Positions 50,283 through 64,000 of a DNA stretch of 64,000 nucleotides are shown here, piece by piece. The notes beneath the pieces are model-generated. The model was not told the origin of the DNA, made no database searches, and saw only the letters and a program-made list of their open reading frames with translations. The first letter of the stretch is position 1. Each line of letters starts with the position of its first letter. This stretch comes from Amphirosellinia nigrospora (lineage: Eukaryota > Ascomycota > Sordariomycetes > Xylariales > Xylariaceae), in the NCBI GenBank assembly GCA_004123355.1, contig SCHM01000004.1:2884316-2948315 (forward strand), in the 5' to 3' direction. The position numbers and the translations under genes are program-made.

Positions 50283-52520
50283 TCACATGGCCGAGACCTT
50301 CCGAATGGGCGAGTGGGTAACGTTGACGCTGCCGACACGACCACTTGTCTTGCGAACACCAGATGACTCCTTAACACGGGGAGGGTCATGTGTGCGCTTG
50401 CTGCTTCGGACCCGAGTCAGGACACCAGACGCGCTTGCCGCACGGTTGGGCGAGCCTAAGATCGTATCTGTCACTGCCTTAGGCCGAGCACTGCCGATAT
50501 TTTCGGCGTCGTTGGAAGCATCATTGTCGATGACTTGGTAGATGGTCGTCGTCGTGTGGCTATAAGAGCGATTCTTCTCAGTACGATCAGGCGAATGGGA
50601 TACCTTCCGACGAGTACGCATGCGCAACATCCATTCTTCTTCCGATTCGGCGTCGTTTGATTTCTTGTGAACCGCGACCATATCTGTCTGTGTATCCACA
50701 CCCACCTCTTCCTCTACTGTTTGGTGAATCTGGCTTCTTTGGTAGGGATGATGGCGATCAGCTCGCCCCGTCTTCCTTGGCTGGCCCGGTGTTGGTGCTG
50801 GGAGGTAGTCCTCTTGATTACCAGCGTTGCGTCTCTCATTGTCCATCTCACCAAGTGGGGTGCGGTTCGAGGGAGTTCGACTGGGTGGCGTTGTTGCGAG
50901 GGCATTTCGGGCTATCGAGGTTTTCTGCATAGCTCGAATAGGCGTGCTCGGTTGTCCATTGGCGGCAAGGGCAAGCTCCTTCCTCAACTTCCGCTCGATG
51001 CGCTCTTCGATCCACCACTCTCTAAAGACTCCTTGGTTGATTTGCAACCAGTGTTGTTGGGGCCCAACAACCATACCCGGACGCATGAATCGCATGAATG
51101 AGATGATTTCATCAGCTGTGAATCCGTGTCGATAGATCAAATAAGCTCCAATGAGACAGCCAGTTCGTCCGAGGCCGGCCTTGCAGTGCACTGCTATATT
51201 CTTCTTCTTCACCGTGATGGTCTCGTGGGCGAGTCTGATGAATTTCCGAACAGTGCTGAGTGGCGGACAGGTACCATCCTCAAAAATCATATCGAGGTGA
51301 CGAATTCCTAACGCTTCGAAGTACGAGGGAGAGTAGAGAGGCGAATTGAGACGCACGACAAGACCTATGTCACGCTCTGAAAAGTGTTGGAGGACATTTT
51401 TGAAAGGTTGTGGAAGACCGGGATGGAGATCCACCTCCTCGAAGGTCTTTGGGAGCGCAGCAAAGGCCTCGGACGATTCTGGTATACGCGCCACAGGGCT
51501 ATGCTGAGGGGACGCGAAGGCCAGGAAGTGGGGAGTGACCCAGTTGAAATCACCCTGGTCTACCCGCTCGAATCTTTCGTACTCGTCCAGATCGAAGTTA
51601 TCCAATGCGCAGCATCCCTCCTCTTTCGCCTTCCATACACCGTAGACGACATCTTGAATGGTTAGACCGTAGTCTGCCTGACTGTACCCGGCATCACGAA
51701 AGGGCATCAGCGGTGGGTCAACCTGGGCAATGGGTGCCAGGGCTAAATGAGGTGCCCATGATTGGATCAATACCATGTAGCATGCGAGCATACAGGCAGC
51801 ATTGGCTCGAGCTGAAAGTGGCGGTCAGTTTGAATTTGAACCTCGGACTAGCGGTCAGAGACTGGGAATACCTACATTTGGGATCCGCGCGACTCCAGAA
51901 GACAATTGGTCTGGTCTTGTTCTCCTTTGCGCCCAGGATGTCGTGAAACAGCAGTGCAAATCGGTAGAGGTGGCCGATGTGTAGCGGGCCGAAATCGTGG
52001 TGGAAGGCGTTGTAAAGGAGGATTTCATCGATGGAGAAGTAGTAGGGGGTTTCTCGGGGCGTCGCCGATGTTCGCACATCGACTGCTCGCTGCGACCGCT
52101 TCGAGGGCGATCCCGAGGCCGAGGCTCGGGATATGGGAAAAGGGTTTCAGCCGTAGGAGGGTGGTGGTAGGCTCCCAGATACACACGGTCTGCATATGTT
52201 AGCAGTGTCACGGGTAAGCTGCTGATGGGAGAAATAAACGGCGGGAAAGCGATGCTGGTTGAGCATATGGAGGAGCGGACATGCTCGGCTCCTTTACGCC
52301 CAGCCATTTATATATGTAGAGTATGCAACAAGATAACCATGCGACAGAAAATAGAGAATGGGTAATGCGATGTTGATGGGTAGAACAAATGTATGTGGTG
52401 GTTGTTGTGCTATGGCGATTGGATCTGTAATCGAGGAATTGGTTTCCATTGAACATACCTGGTATATACTCTATGACGAGTCCCGCATTTGCTCCCGTGA
52501 TGATGGCATTGCGACTGCTT
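50283..52520 (-). CDS. CDC14: CDC14 dual-specificity protein phosphatase
   Basis: Exons on the minus strand are 51811-50283, 52189-51876 and a first coding exon whose donor is at 52459 (ending AIITGANAGLVIEYIP) and whose start codon I could not fix. The N-terminal half shows DRVYLGAYHHPP, YYFSIDEILLYNAFHHDFGPLHIGHLYRF and LIQSWAPHLALAPI. The second half has the P-loop HCKAGLGRTGCLIGAYLIYRHG, with the catalytic Cys and Arg, and the RPGMVVGPQQHWL loop. A long Ser/Pro/Arg-rich tail follows, with likely Cdk sites. Cdc14 reverses Cdk phosphorylation at mitotic exit and in septation. Exon 2 lacks one base in the plus-strand CCC run 52112-52114. Since CDC14 is a core cell-cycle gene, this supports an assembly error. 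Confidence 0.92.
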
Positions 52521-53411
52521 GGATCTGCTGAAGAAAGGTACTGTGTTGGGCGTGAGCGTGGGCGTGGGTGGCTGGTGGTACGACGAGCTCGGACAGAAGG
52601 TGCAATCCGTGGCCAGCCGCCGTTGGTTGTGATATCCTGCTTGAACGGTCTAGTTATAATACTTCAAGTCGCACGCTATGCTATTTGTCCCGAACAAGCG
52701 GTAAAGAATACGCTGCAACGAATGGCTTGTTGTGGCTCTGTTAATTGCGTGCGCGTTGGTGCATCGAGAGGTTTGCGTATCGTATGTGCTGTTCAAGTAT
52801 ATATGCAAGCAAATAAGAAGTGAAAGGAGCCCTTGGGTCACAGCACACTGCTGTTGAGTGGATGAGGGGAGGCGGAGGATGTGGAAGGAGTGTAGGTGTT
52901 GGAACACTGAAGTTGCAGATGACGATGATTTTTGTATCTTGCATTGTTGTTGTTATTCTGCAGCGCTAGGGTCTTCCCGCTATAGAGGTCTCATGCGACC
53001 CACTTCCTTTTTGGTGCTAGCAGCTCTCTAGCCTGTTTACTGCCTGAAAACCCGTTGCTTAGCAACCGTCGGTGGCGCCACAGCGGACAACCCACTTGCC
53101 CTCCAGCCTGCACCCAACACGACAGCAGCATCCCGCCCCGATGTCTCAGCCCATTCACCCCTGCGTGGCTGAAGTGCACGTCCCTTACTCCACTTTCATT
53201 ACCTGCGGCTGCATATTAACGCCCTGTTCTTATTTATGCTGCATCCAATTCTCTAGTTAATGCGTTATCTTATCGGCCTCTTTCGGGAAGCTTGAACAGC
53301 ACGATCACCCCGCCTCACACTATTGTGTCAACAAAACACCTAACGTTGACTGTGTTGCCACAACCTTGACCCAGCACATGCAATCTAGATCACGCAACCA
53401 ACTCCATCACC
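52521..53411. promoter_or_regulatory. Divergent promoter between CDC14 and PCC1
   Basis: Both genes read away from this interval, which also holds any 5' leader exon of CDC14. It contains CT/GA-rich tracts but no site I can name with confidence. Confidence 0.45.
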
Positions 53412-53818
53412 ATGGCAGCAACCATAGATCCGGCTTTTCCTTGCTCATTGTATGTTTATGTCTTTTTATAGGAATTTAGCACCATCATTCACATCCCTGT
53501 GCTAATCCTCTCACCCTTCTCAGGACCATCGAGGCTCCATTCCCCACTTTACGGCTAGCTTCAACTGCTCTCCAAGCGCTCCAAGTTGACAAGGAATTGT
53601 CTCCCCTAGTGTCGCGAACTTTTGCGCTCGGCCCCTCAGAAGATACCATCGACGTGAATTCGGAGACAAGTGTACTCCGAGTTGAGTACAAAGCAACCAC
53701 CAACAGGATGTTGCGTGTGGCTGTCAACTCATTCATGGAAAGTCTTGGCCTTATCATTGAAGTTATGGCAGAACTTGATGAAGATGTCTTAGCTGCCCAA
53801 GACCAAGCTGAGACCTGA
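53412..53818 (+). CDS. PCC1: EKC/KEOPS complex subunit Pcc1
   Basis: Exons 53412-53449 and 53524-53818 flank a 74-base intron and encode about 110 residues, the normal length. The fold begins with the strand LTIEAPFPTLRLASTALQAL, continues with VDKELSPLVSRTFAL and LRVEYKATTNRMLRVAVNSF, and ends in the helix FMESLGLIIEVMAELD. These are the hallmarks of the CTAG/Pcc1 family. Pcc1 forms the dimer that scaffolds Kae1 in the KEOPS complex, which makes the t6A modification of tRNA and affects telomeres and transcription in yeast. The first ATG sits in a good fungal context (CACCATGG). The frame is intact. Confidence 0.93.
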
Positions 53819-56177
53819 TCAGATATCTGACCGCCAGACCTTACGTCAACTATAAGTAGATTTGGAATGTAGATTACAGGGCGGCTTCTCTATATGCTGT
53901 TATAAAGAACATTCCTCATGTCATCTATACTATTCCTAATATGTTGTTTAATGATCAACCGTAATATTCCCACCAACAGCCATCTTCAACTCAGTATAGA
54001 TGTCATAGGAGCAAAAATAGTTGAAGATTTAGAATGCCTCAGGACCTTAAACGAGGTAGCTCACATAGCCACCAACCTATATACAAAATCAGGAAGTTCG
54101 CTATCTATGTAGTAGTTGACTTTTTGATATTTTCTTTCATTTTTGGTATGTGAGGAGTATTTTAGCAGTTATAAAATGCATCTACAATAAATTCGCGCCT
54201 ACATTTAGCCTTACTTGTTACAAAGCCTCTTGAGAGGGCTTGTAATAGCTTCAATTTGACTAATATTCAACTACGGAGCTAAGATGGTATGCCGATCTCT
54301 CTTCTCGCTCTCTAATCAGGAGGATTCTGGGCATTTTAAGCTCGAAATAGCCTCGTATCTATCATATAGTCTCGCGGACCTCCGTAGACTCGCGTAGCCA
54401 GAGTCAATGTATCTTAGTGATATATCTCGGTCTTTCGGCGAAGACCTAAAACTAGAGGGCCTCGAATAATCTCAATAACTGAGATCCGTATGACACTGCT
54501 GGACTGCGTAAACGATGAGGGATCACATGGATCAGCCGCAGAGGTCATAGGGCTATTGATCACTCCGGGTCCTGGTTGGCAGAATAGACTCCTACTACCC
54601 CTTTATGAAGTCCGAGATATACAGAGGGTATGAAATATTATTGGTCAAAACAGCTTCGTGTAGAACTGACTGCTCTTGAGAAGTTTAAGACTGGAGTTTT
54701 ATATGAGGCTCCGAGTCTATCTTTGAACGTGGGTTGAAGTCGAGGTTTCATTGTGGTGAAAAATAAGAAACTAGAGACCCAATACGCCTCAAATAAATCA
54801 TTAACTGAATACGATACTAAGTTCCGAGCACATGAACATAAGTCCTTATCACATGAGGTGATTGACGCGTTTAACTGATGGGAGCGTACATGTAAATAGG
54901 TGGGTAGAATTACGCACCTGGCTGAGGCAAGTGATAACTTAATCATCCATTGAAAAAACACGAGATATGAGTCTTTGCGTTATACGTCTCACTTAAAACT
55001 TGCGAAAATACTAATATCTAGTTGTCTAGTATTTTGCTATGCTATGGATACTAGCTGCCCCTGTCTCTTCGAGCGTGACGTAGGCCTGGTTCATGGTCAA
55101 GACCTGGAAGAAGATAATCGTAGTTTCGATGATTGGCCCGATGACGCAGAAGTCTCCCACCAACTGGTTCGCCATGAAGGACCAGTCGCCGTTTCCGACG
55201 AGTAGGCGTTGAAGCTTTCTTCGCGTCCAAAACGTTCATAATGACAGCGAGGAAAGTAGCGAGACTGTTCACACACCTGGCTGTCAAAGATAGTACTTGG
55301 TAACCCATTAATTACTAGAAGGCTAACTATCTAGTAGTACAGCAGAGGGGGATAACCCCTTTATATACAGCATGTAGATCGCAAGTATCGACCAGCCTGC
55401 TAATCTGACATTGACAGGGTTAGAGTCGGCCACAGACATAATTTACCGAAATAAATACAATGAGGATCCCGCTGAGCTTGGCTTTCATGAACGAGGTTGC
55501 TACATTGTTGACAGGGTTGGTTCCAGAGTGTTCGACTTCTACTTTGTCAAACGAGACCTGAGCTTTGTCCTACGAACCATCCGGAGCATTTATGTGATCA
55601 ATATCGATATAAAGTGGCCTACGTGGTGGCTTGAACTGCCTGCACGCTTGATCATGTTCCCCAAATTACGCAACTTCGTAAGTGAAAACGGCATGTCTGA
55701 AATAATCGTATTCCAGTGATCTATTCCATTCCCATGGTGTTGTGCGGGGAAAGATGAACATCGCCGTATTGAATGTACTTTCGCCGCGATATTGAATCAT
55801 TTCTACCAGTCCTCTCTCCACGGAACTATATAGAAGTCGTCACCAGAAAGTTCTGACCTTGGTTATCCAAGACGGGTGCAAGCACTATATGGTTATGTAT
55901 ACAAGCATGGTACATGACCAACCCTCCAAAGAGACACCTTCTGTTCTTGGATAACGAGAGATCGCTCTTTTCCGCTATTACTGAAATTTTGAGCTCCAAC
56001 TTGACACCAATGATGGATCTAAGGCGCGTCAGACGCATATATCGGGCATTGTCCGATAAATCTTGTTTGTGTTCTCTATACCACTAGGTTCTGTAAGTAG
56101 GTATCTCATAAGCTCTACAAATAATTATACATGGTATCATCACACACTCCTTAGGCGATATTAGGCTATGATCTGGC
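53819..56177. other. Gene-poor stretch, about 2.4 kb
   Basis: AT-rich and without a confident gene. Two coding-like fragments are noted: a plus-strand frame at 55411-55719 (separate entry) and, on the minus strand at about 55195-55060, a short hydrophobic stretch (LVGDFCVIGPIIETTIIFF) that looks protein-like but belongs to no frame I can extend. Confidence 0.4.
55411..55719 (+). CDS. Orphan open frame, possible gene fragment
   Basis: The frame has 102 residues and an amino-acid composition that looks coding, with the segments HERGCYIVDRVGSRVFDFYF and WPTWWLELPARL. The ATG-equivalent start is uncertain, and no intron partner, signal peptide or known motif is seen. It could be an exon of a longer or decayed gene. 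I cannot assign a function. Confidence 0.3.
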   Translation: MTGLESATDIIYRNKYNEDPAELGFHERGCYIVDRVGSRVFDFYFVKRDLSFVLRTIRSIYVINIDIKWPTWWLELPARLIMFPKLRNFVSENGMSEIIVFQ

Positions 56178-57735
56178 CTAGGATTTTGAAGTCTTTTGAA
56201 GTTTTCCAAACCTGTCAGATTTCGCTTGGCTTCCGCGTTTCCCCCCACGATTCGGGTTGACTTCGCGTAGCTTTGCAAGCTCCTGTACTTCGCGAGAGGG
56301 CTTCGGGAGAGGAGCTGTGAGCTCGACCCCAGCAGCTCTCTCCTCTTGAAGAAATCCCAGCTGCGTTGGAAGGTGGGGCTCTTCTCTCCCTGGCGCGGAC
56401 CTCGCTTCTCTAGGAATTGGATGACCTGACGGTGGCGCGTCCCCTCCAATGCCCGGACGAATTCGTCTATCGTCCAATGACCCTTACGTACTAGAATCTT
56501 GATCATGGCGCGGATCTGATCGCAATCTCTGTCAATGTCGCAATTGCTCGGAACTGATACGTCGTCATCTTTCCCCGCAAAGGCGCCGGGTCTCAACGCT
56601 GATAGTTTTGTACTGGAGGGGAAGGATTGATGATCCTGTTTCATATTCTTTCTCATGAGGGCTGCGAATTCTAGATTTGGGGCTATGTTGATTGTGTCGT
56701 CAATAGTATCAAGTAGCTCTTCTTCTTCCATGATGCATTCTGCCTCTGCAGGGTTGATTCCCCTACTGGCTCGGATCTCCTCGACCTCTCGTTTACGGTC
56801 AAATACCCCTCGGGCATATCGTGACTTCATAGCCTTTGCCGGCTTGTGTCCTTCGGCTTGATATTCCAGCTCGTTGATAGCTGTGGCATATTGCTCGACC
56901 TGGAGCGTGGTTAAGTCCGAAAATACCGCCTTCCGAACTAGCTCACACGTCTCCACGTTAACATCGACCGAGGTAGAGAGCATCAAGCGGTCTCTGACAT
57001 AACAATGCGGGACATCAGAGAGAGTGTGTTGTGTCATTGTTCCTAGTCGGCCACCTGAGACTTCAAAGGTGTTCCAAACTATTGCGCCCCAGGTCCCATT
57101 GCTGCGCTCGCTGTCACGCCACAATATTAGGCCGCGGATTCGGGCTAGTGTCTCGCGGCCCAGCTTTGATGCCGATGCGAATTTCTTGAAAAGCGCCTCA
57201 TTCGTGATACGCGATTCGAGCGGCTGCATCTGGGTTAGAATGAAGCAATCTACACTGTGGTATTTAAAAATCTCACGGCCCTGGATTCCGAAAACGGCGT
57301 CTGAGGCGTCGCGCGCGGGTTGTCTACACGATCCCATCTGGGGGTTTGCTTGATGCCGTGAACACCCTCAATCACCTTCTTGTATACTTCTGTGCGGCGG
57401 TGCTCGGGTATATATATCTGTATATGTTCCTCTATTGTATCGACTAGAGATTTTAATGGAACATCAGCCAGCGTAAATTCAGACTCATCGGGTCTGTTGC
57501 GCTTCGCTCCAGTCGTATCTGGGTTATCGCCGTCGCTGTCGCTATCGCTATCGCTATCCCAGTCACTATCGTCGCTGGAGTTGTCATTGTCCATTTCTTG
57601 GTCCTCATATTCACACGCAATAATCACCTCTCGGAAAAGCTCGAGGTGGTCGCTGGGCAGCCCTGAGTGTTGTTGGAAACGACCCCATAACTCATCTTGT
57701 TTCTGGTTCGGTAAATGTAAGCATCTTGTCTCCAT
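56178..57735 (-). CDS. Fungal protein of unknown function with acidic DSD repeat, frame-disrupted
   Basis: Reading from the ATG at 57735, an N-terminal part includes an acidic Asp/Ser run (DSDWDSDSDSDSDGD) encoded by a hexanucleotide repeat at about 57528-57570. It then continues, in a second frame from about 57310, as a long globular stretch (segments VFGIQGREIFKYHSVDCF, FASASKLGRETLARIRGLIL and TTLQVEQYATAINELEYQ). Near 56350 it changes frame again to a basic tail (REVQELAKLREVNPNRGGKRG) that stops at 56178. Together this is about 520 residues. I do not recognise the family. The minus-strand reading is preferred because it is continuous in composition and much longer than anything on the other strand. 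The frame changes may be base-calling losses. Confidence 0.6.
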
Positions 57736-58746
57736 TTGTCATGGTATAGTATTCTCTATTATTACATACATTTTTTGTAGAAGTCATTGTGACTGCTGCT
57801 CATGTGGCGTGGTGAACCTGATGGTTTTTGAATTGGAAATGAACGGCTTATACTTGTATGTATGGGTTAAATATTGCTTGAAAAGGTATAGCTCCGCAGC
57901 TCACGTCATATTTGATACTGTCAATTAGGGGATTTACGCGCGATGTGGTTGACAGAGATCAGACGCGTTGAAGCTTACCTAAGTAGGTAGGGCCTTGTAG
58001 CCAATGAAACGTTTAGTGTCTCCACAAAACTGTGTTTTGCCCATTGGACAGTGCGTGCACGCTCGGACCCACCTCTAGCAAATCTCCCAGTTCTATTAAT
58101 TCCGCCCGATTCCCCCTTCTCTCTTCTCTTCTCCACCTACCTATCAGACAGTGTTCTTCACTGTACACTCGACTTTGTCATCATCACCAACCGTCCCTCT
58201 AGAATATCGATGCATTTCAATCCCTAACCTTCTTTCTTTGCTCCCTTCCCTAATACACTTATTATAGTATCATAAAACCTGGTTAGTTAGCCCTCAGGAA
58301 GTTGTCACACGAAAGTGGACAATCCGCGCCGCCCGCTGGACTGCTGCCTGCAATGCTCAACGTCACTCTCGCAACCGGGACCGTTATAAAATGCCGACTT
58401 CTACCCACTGAGTACGCTCTTTGGAAGAACCGGGGACCCGGGGAAGCGCCTGTCGTCTCATCAAGCTAATGATAACACGCGCAAGCGGTTGTCGCTCGAG
58501 AGACGATGTGGTGGCTCGTCTGCAGGTACTGACTTGCTCGCGGCTGGTTCGGTGGTGGCGGCGGGCATCGAATGACATGACCACAACTTCAATCATCCTT
58601 CGACTCGTCGTCCTCTTTCTTCCCGCCTCTGGTTGACTGGTTTGGGCTTGAGGCTTGCTATCTTGTCTTGCTAGCCCCAGCCATGCTAACTCGATACGGT
58701 CGTGACCATACAGACACTAATTTTTGGGACAGTCTAGGTTTCTCTT
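57736..58746. promoter_or_regulatory. Divergent promoter region, about 1 kb
   Basis: This interval separates the starts of two divergent genes of unknown function. A pyrimidine-rich tract at about 58090-58260, typical of fungal promoters, precedes the plus-strand gene. Confidence 0.4.
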
Positions 58747-60132
58747 ATGGATGTTTCGACTGCCTCAGACTCGGACACGATCGAAGACCCCAGATTCCAA
58801 TCTACAGATGACCGCATTCACGTCAAGAGCGTGCCCGCTCTCGTTGCGTGGCGAACCTCCGATGGCGATATTCGCTCCATTTCAGACCTAAATTTTGCCC
58901 TCGACTATGACGCCGGTACAAAAAAAGCCTTGATCAAATTACAAGCTACTACGAGGTTGAAGAAGGGTCCCGCGAAACCTAGCATCTTCCTCTTCGTCAA
59001 ACCGGAGCAGATATGCACCCTGGCCTGTATTAGCACCGACGAGCAGGATTCAGGCCACGATGAGGAGCTGCACAGGCACGCGCGGGAGAAGCTGGAGACG
59101 AGTACACATGTCCTACGGTTCGAGTTGCGAAACCCGTCAACCTTCGTTGTCCCTAACGCATACCCTTTCAAGTTTTTCAGGGCTGGATCGCAAGCTATGT
59201 GGAAGTTATGGACGGCATTTGCTAGAGACACCCGTTGCTTCTTTCTCCACTTTCCCATGAGAAGCCTCTCTAAGGCACGGCTAGTAGCGTTCTGTCAAGC
59301 TGCCTCAACTCCCGGAGCCGTCACGTCACTGGACAACAATATTTCCAGTCTTTATGGGGGCAAGGGTGGCAAGGTAGTTGATCCTCATGCCAATATCGAG
59401 GATGACGTCGTCCAGCCCGGGGCAAGGGATGGAGTTTTAAGCGACGAGGACAATGCTCCCCCGGCCTACGAGGACCGTGCCACCGCAGGACCGAGCGTAT
59501 CTGCTATAGCGCCTCCTCTCTGTCTATCTCCCAGTATGCAAACACACTCTTAAATTAATACGGGGCCTCTAACTAATATTGATGAAACAGGCCCTGATGT
59601 ATTAAGGTCTCGTAAACGCCGTCGCGAAGATAGTCATGGCCCCGACGATAAGGAGACGACTGCTCAGGAAAAGGGCAATATGGCTGACGATGGGATATTA
59701 CCTGCCATTCTCAGCTTACAGAGGATGGTGGAGGAGGCAAAGGCGGCGCAGGAAGCGAGCTTGTCTAAAATCATGCTCAAAGTAGAAGAAATGGAAGGGC
59801 GGTTCAAGGAGCTTGAGGAATCCCAGCGAAACTTGGCGGACGAAGTCAGGACGCATTTGGCACCACTCTGGGACGAGATGGATGGGCGACTTCAAAGTCA
59901 GGAGGATAGAGAGCACGTGTACATCAGAGATGTAGTAGAGGAGGTTGTTGACGACAACATTAAGGAGAAGATGGTAGAAGCAGTTGATGATTACTTCAAG
60001 AACGACGACGACGGCCAAGGTTTAATTCGTGAATTAGTCAGCGAGGTGGTACACGAAGAAACAAGGGACTTTCTTCAGAGTCACCGTTTTACTGCAAATT
60101 TTACTCTTAGCAGAGAATCGCCTCCAATATAA
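58747..60132 (+). CDS. Fungal protein of unknown function with C-terminal coiled coil
   Basis: Exons 58747-59533 and 59591-60132 flank a 57-base intron and encode about 442 residues with an intact frame. The N-terminal half looks globular, with segments KSVPALVAWRTSDGDIRS, IFLFVKPEQICTL and STHVLRFELRNPSTFVVP. A linker (EDNAPPAYEDRA, with a PPxY motif that WW domains could bind) and a basic cluster (RSRKRRRED, a plausible nuclear signal) follow. The C-terminus has a long heptad-rich helix (SLQRMVEEAKAAQEASLSKI through EEMEGRFKELEESQRNLADE). I cannot name the family. The basic cluster spans the intron. Confidence 0.78.
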
Positions 60133-61488
60133 TCCAATTTATGTTACAATTATGAGATGCCTATCGCGTGATAGCTCGCGTCAGTGATGCGCCCCGTTTT
60201 TGTTTTTGATGTATACGAGGAAATTTCAACACAGGGAAATAAGCTTAGCCTTGGTATTGCAGTCATTATAATGATTGATGTTGAGCCGATTAGAACTGTT
60301 TTTTTTTTCCTTTTCTTTTTTTCGACAGCAAAGTCTATGGTGGGAGTGGCATTAGGGTAGTGGTAGCTAAAAAGGGGCTGCCCCTCCAAATGTAATACAG
60401 CTATAGGATGATATTTCAGGCCTCACTCGTTAGAAGTAGTCAGGTAGAGGCATGGTATAGACCAATACTCTGGGACAGGGAGAACAGTGACAAATCAATC
60501 TCACACTTCTATATAGGTGTTGAAATGAGCTTGTGGGTTAGGCACCCGCCTAGGAAGGCAAGTAGGTATACTCATTCACTCAAATAGTTGGGGAGTGAGA
60601 ATATAGTTAGATGTCTGAACGGTTCTCGTGGAGCTAAGGGAAAAGTGATGGAATTGGTGTTTTAATGAAACTAGCCAATCAAGGCTTAGAATGTGTCGAC
60701 CTATAGGGCAAACCATATCGAATTGGAAGCCATTGATTGCCATTAAGGCTCCGCGGCTCTGGGTTTCAATAACGGGATCTCTACTTACATGATACCTTCC
60801 AACATTTATCTCTTAAGTATACGACTCCGGGCTCCGATGTGGTGTTATTTAACACTGATGGCCCGCGATCACTCCCGAGTGCCAAGTCGGTCCCATACCC
60901 CAAACAACCGGGCCGCAACCCTTGACGCCTTCTGCATCCGGTCGGCAGTCACAATTTAAAGCGATCATCTAATCTTGAATCAGCTAAGAAGAGCACATCA
61001 TATGCCAGGATTATTAGCACCTACCACCTACCCAGACACATATGTGTGTAATTAAAATGTAATGGTAGCTTACGCGGCATCATATACTCAGCCTCAATTT
61101 CAGCGACGGCAATCTCAATGGGATGTGATGCGCATTCAATTCTCTCTCAGCACTCCAGTAACTCTTAGAAATCCCGTATCTGGTGTCCTATTCGTTCGCC
61201 AATGGAATCCACTATTTGATGCACTCGCTGTCGTGCACTATATGCATCTACCCTGATACTCTGTCTGCCCTGAGGGAGATTACACATGGGTACAAGATGG
61301 ATCCAGCCAAGGGTATATGCAAGTGACGGATTATCAACAAGTCATATGTCGTAGTTAAAGTTTGACACTTGTCCCTTGAGTTTAGCTCTTGGAATCGCAA
61401 TTGTTTCGGCCTGTCTTTGTGTTGTTGATTCGACTTGAAACTTAGTTATCTTTTTTTTCGCACAGATTATTCGCGCTCGATTTCAATC
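60133..61488. other. Intergenic, about 1.36 kb
   Basis: No gene is seen. A T-rich tract at about 60298-60325 and the promoter of the UGM gene lie here. Confidence 0.4.
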
Positions 61489-63645
<2,157 letters not shown>

Positions 63646-64000
63646 AAGGGAAATGCCTAGGCATGTTTGGGTAGAAAGGATCATCTAGCTGTAGGCTAAA
63701 GTAGCAGGAACCGGAAAATTCTTAGACGCTGACTAATTGAAGTTGAATAACCTTCTCCTGACCCCTTTTTACATTACCAGGTTAGCTTAAATATTCTCTG
63801 TACAGTCTTTCTTGAGTTATTCCGATGGGCAAGGTGTGTCTTTCACAGATATTATAGCAAGAAGAATTACAATATACAGTATACAATACCTTCATACTTA
63901 TAAGCAAGGCTATTACAATAAGCAAGTTTAGTACATGACTTCCCCTGATCATATATATTCCCAAAGCCCTCATAGCCCTCATGCCTATTCATCCACCATT
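63646..64000. other. 3' flank at window end
   Basis: AT-rich sequence downstream of the UGM gene. No gene is seen before the window ends. Confidence 0.4.

Noticed and set aside
50667-51101. 144-residue open frame on the plus strand
   Set aside because: It is antisense to the CDC14 tail, with no independent support.

Overview
This window is nuclear DNA of a filamentous ascomycete (Pezizomycotina; probably, but not provably, a sordariomycete). The genes carry short introns of about 50-160 bases with GT...AG ends. Recognisable families include Cdc14 phosphatase, the KEOPS subunit Pcc1, UDP-galactopyranose mutase, an Hcs1-type helicase, sedolisin and M28 secreted peptidases, a Zn2Cys6 regulator and a fungal P450. 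I see no rRNA, tRNA, CRISPR array or intact transposon.

Layout. 0.5-9.6 kb: small and catabolic genes (an unrecognised small protein, alpha/beta hydrolase, secreted S53 peptidase, 3-hydroxyisobutyrate-dehydrogenase-like enzyme, imidazolonepropionase-like amidohydrolase). 11.1-11.7 kb: a GPI-anchored surface protein. 11.7-18.9 kb: a gene-poor stretch with faint retroelement fossils. 19-35.3 kb: a DUF202 membrane protein, HCS1-like helicase, a long disordered coiled-coil protein, M28 aminopeptidase, D123-like protein, hotdog thioesterase and a protein kinase. 35.3-38.5 kb: gene-poor. 38.5-49.5 kb: an accessory island with a Zn2Cys6 regulator, a TRI14-like beta-propeller protein, a decayed short-chain dehydrogenase, a nine-exon cytochrome P450 and a membrane-anchored carboxylesterase. 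It resembles part of a secondary-metabolism locus, but no backbone synthase lies in the window. 50.3-53.8 kb: CDC14 and PCC1, divergent. 56-60 kb: two divergent conserved-looking genes of unknown function. 61.5-63.6 kb: UDP-galactopyranose mutase.

The main caution concerns sequence quality. At least 20 apparent single-base losses interrupt otherwise well-conserved genes, and most of those I could place lie in short homopolymers (GGG, CCC, AAAA). CDC14 and UDP-galactopyranose mutase are affected, and in the genes I checked the exon phases close once the lost bases are counted. This pattern suggests homopolymer under-calling in a long-read assembly more than mass pseudogenisation. The dehydrogenase at 43 kb also carries in-frame nonsense codons and does look like a true pseudogene.
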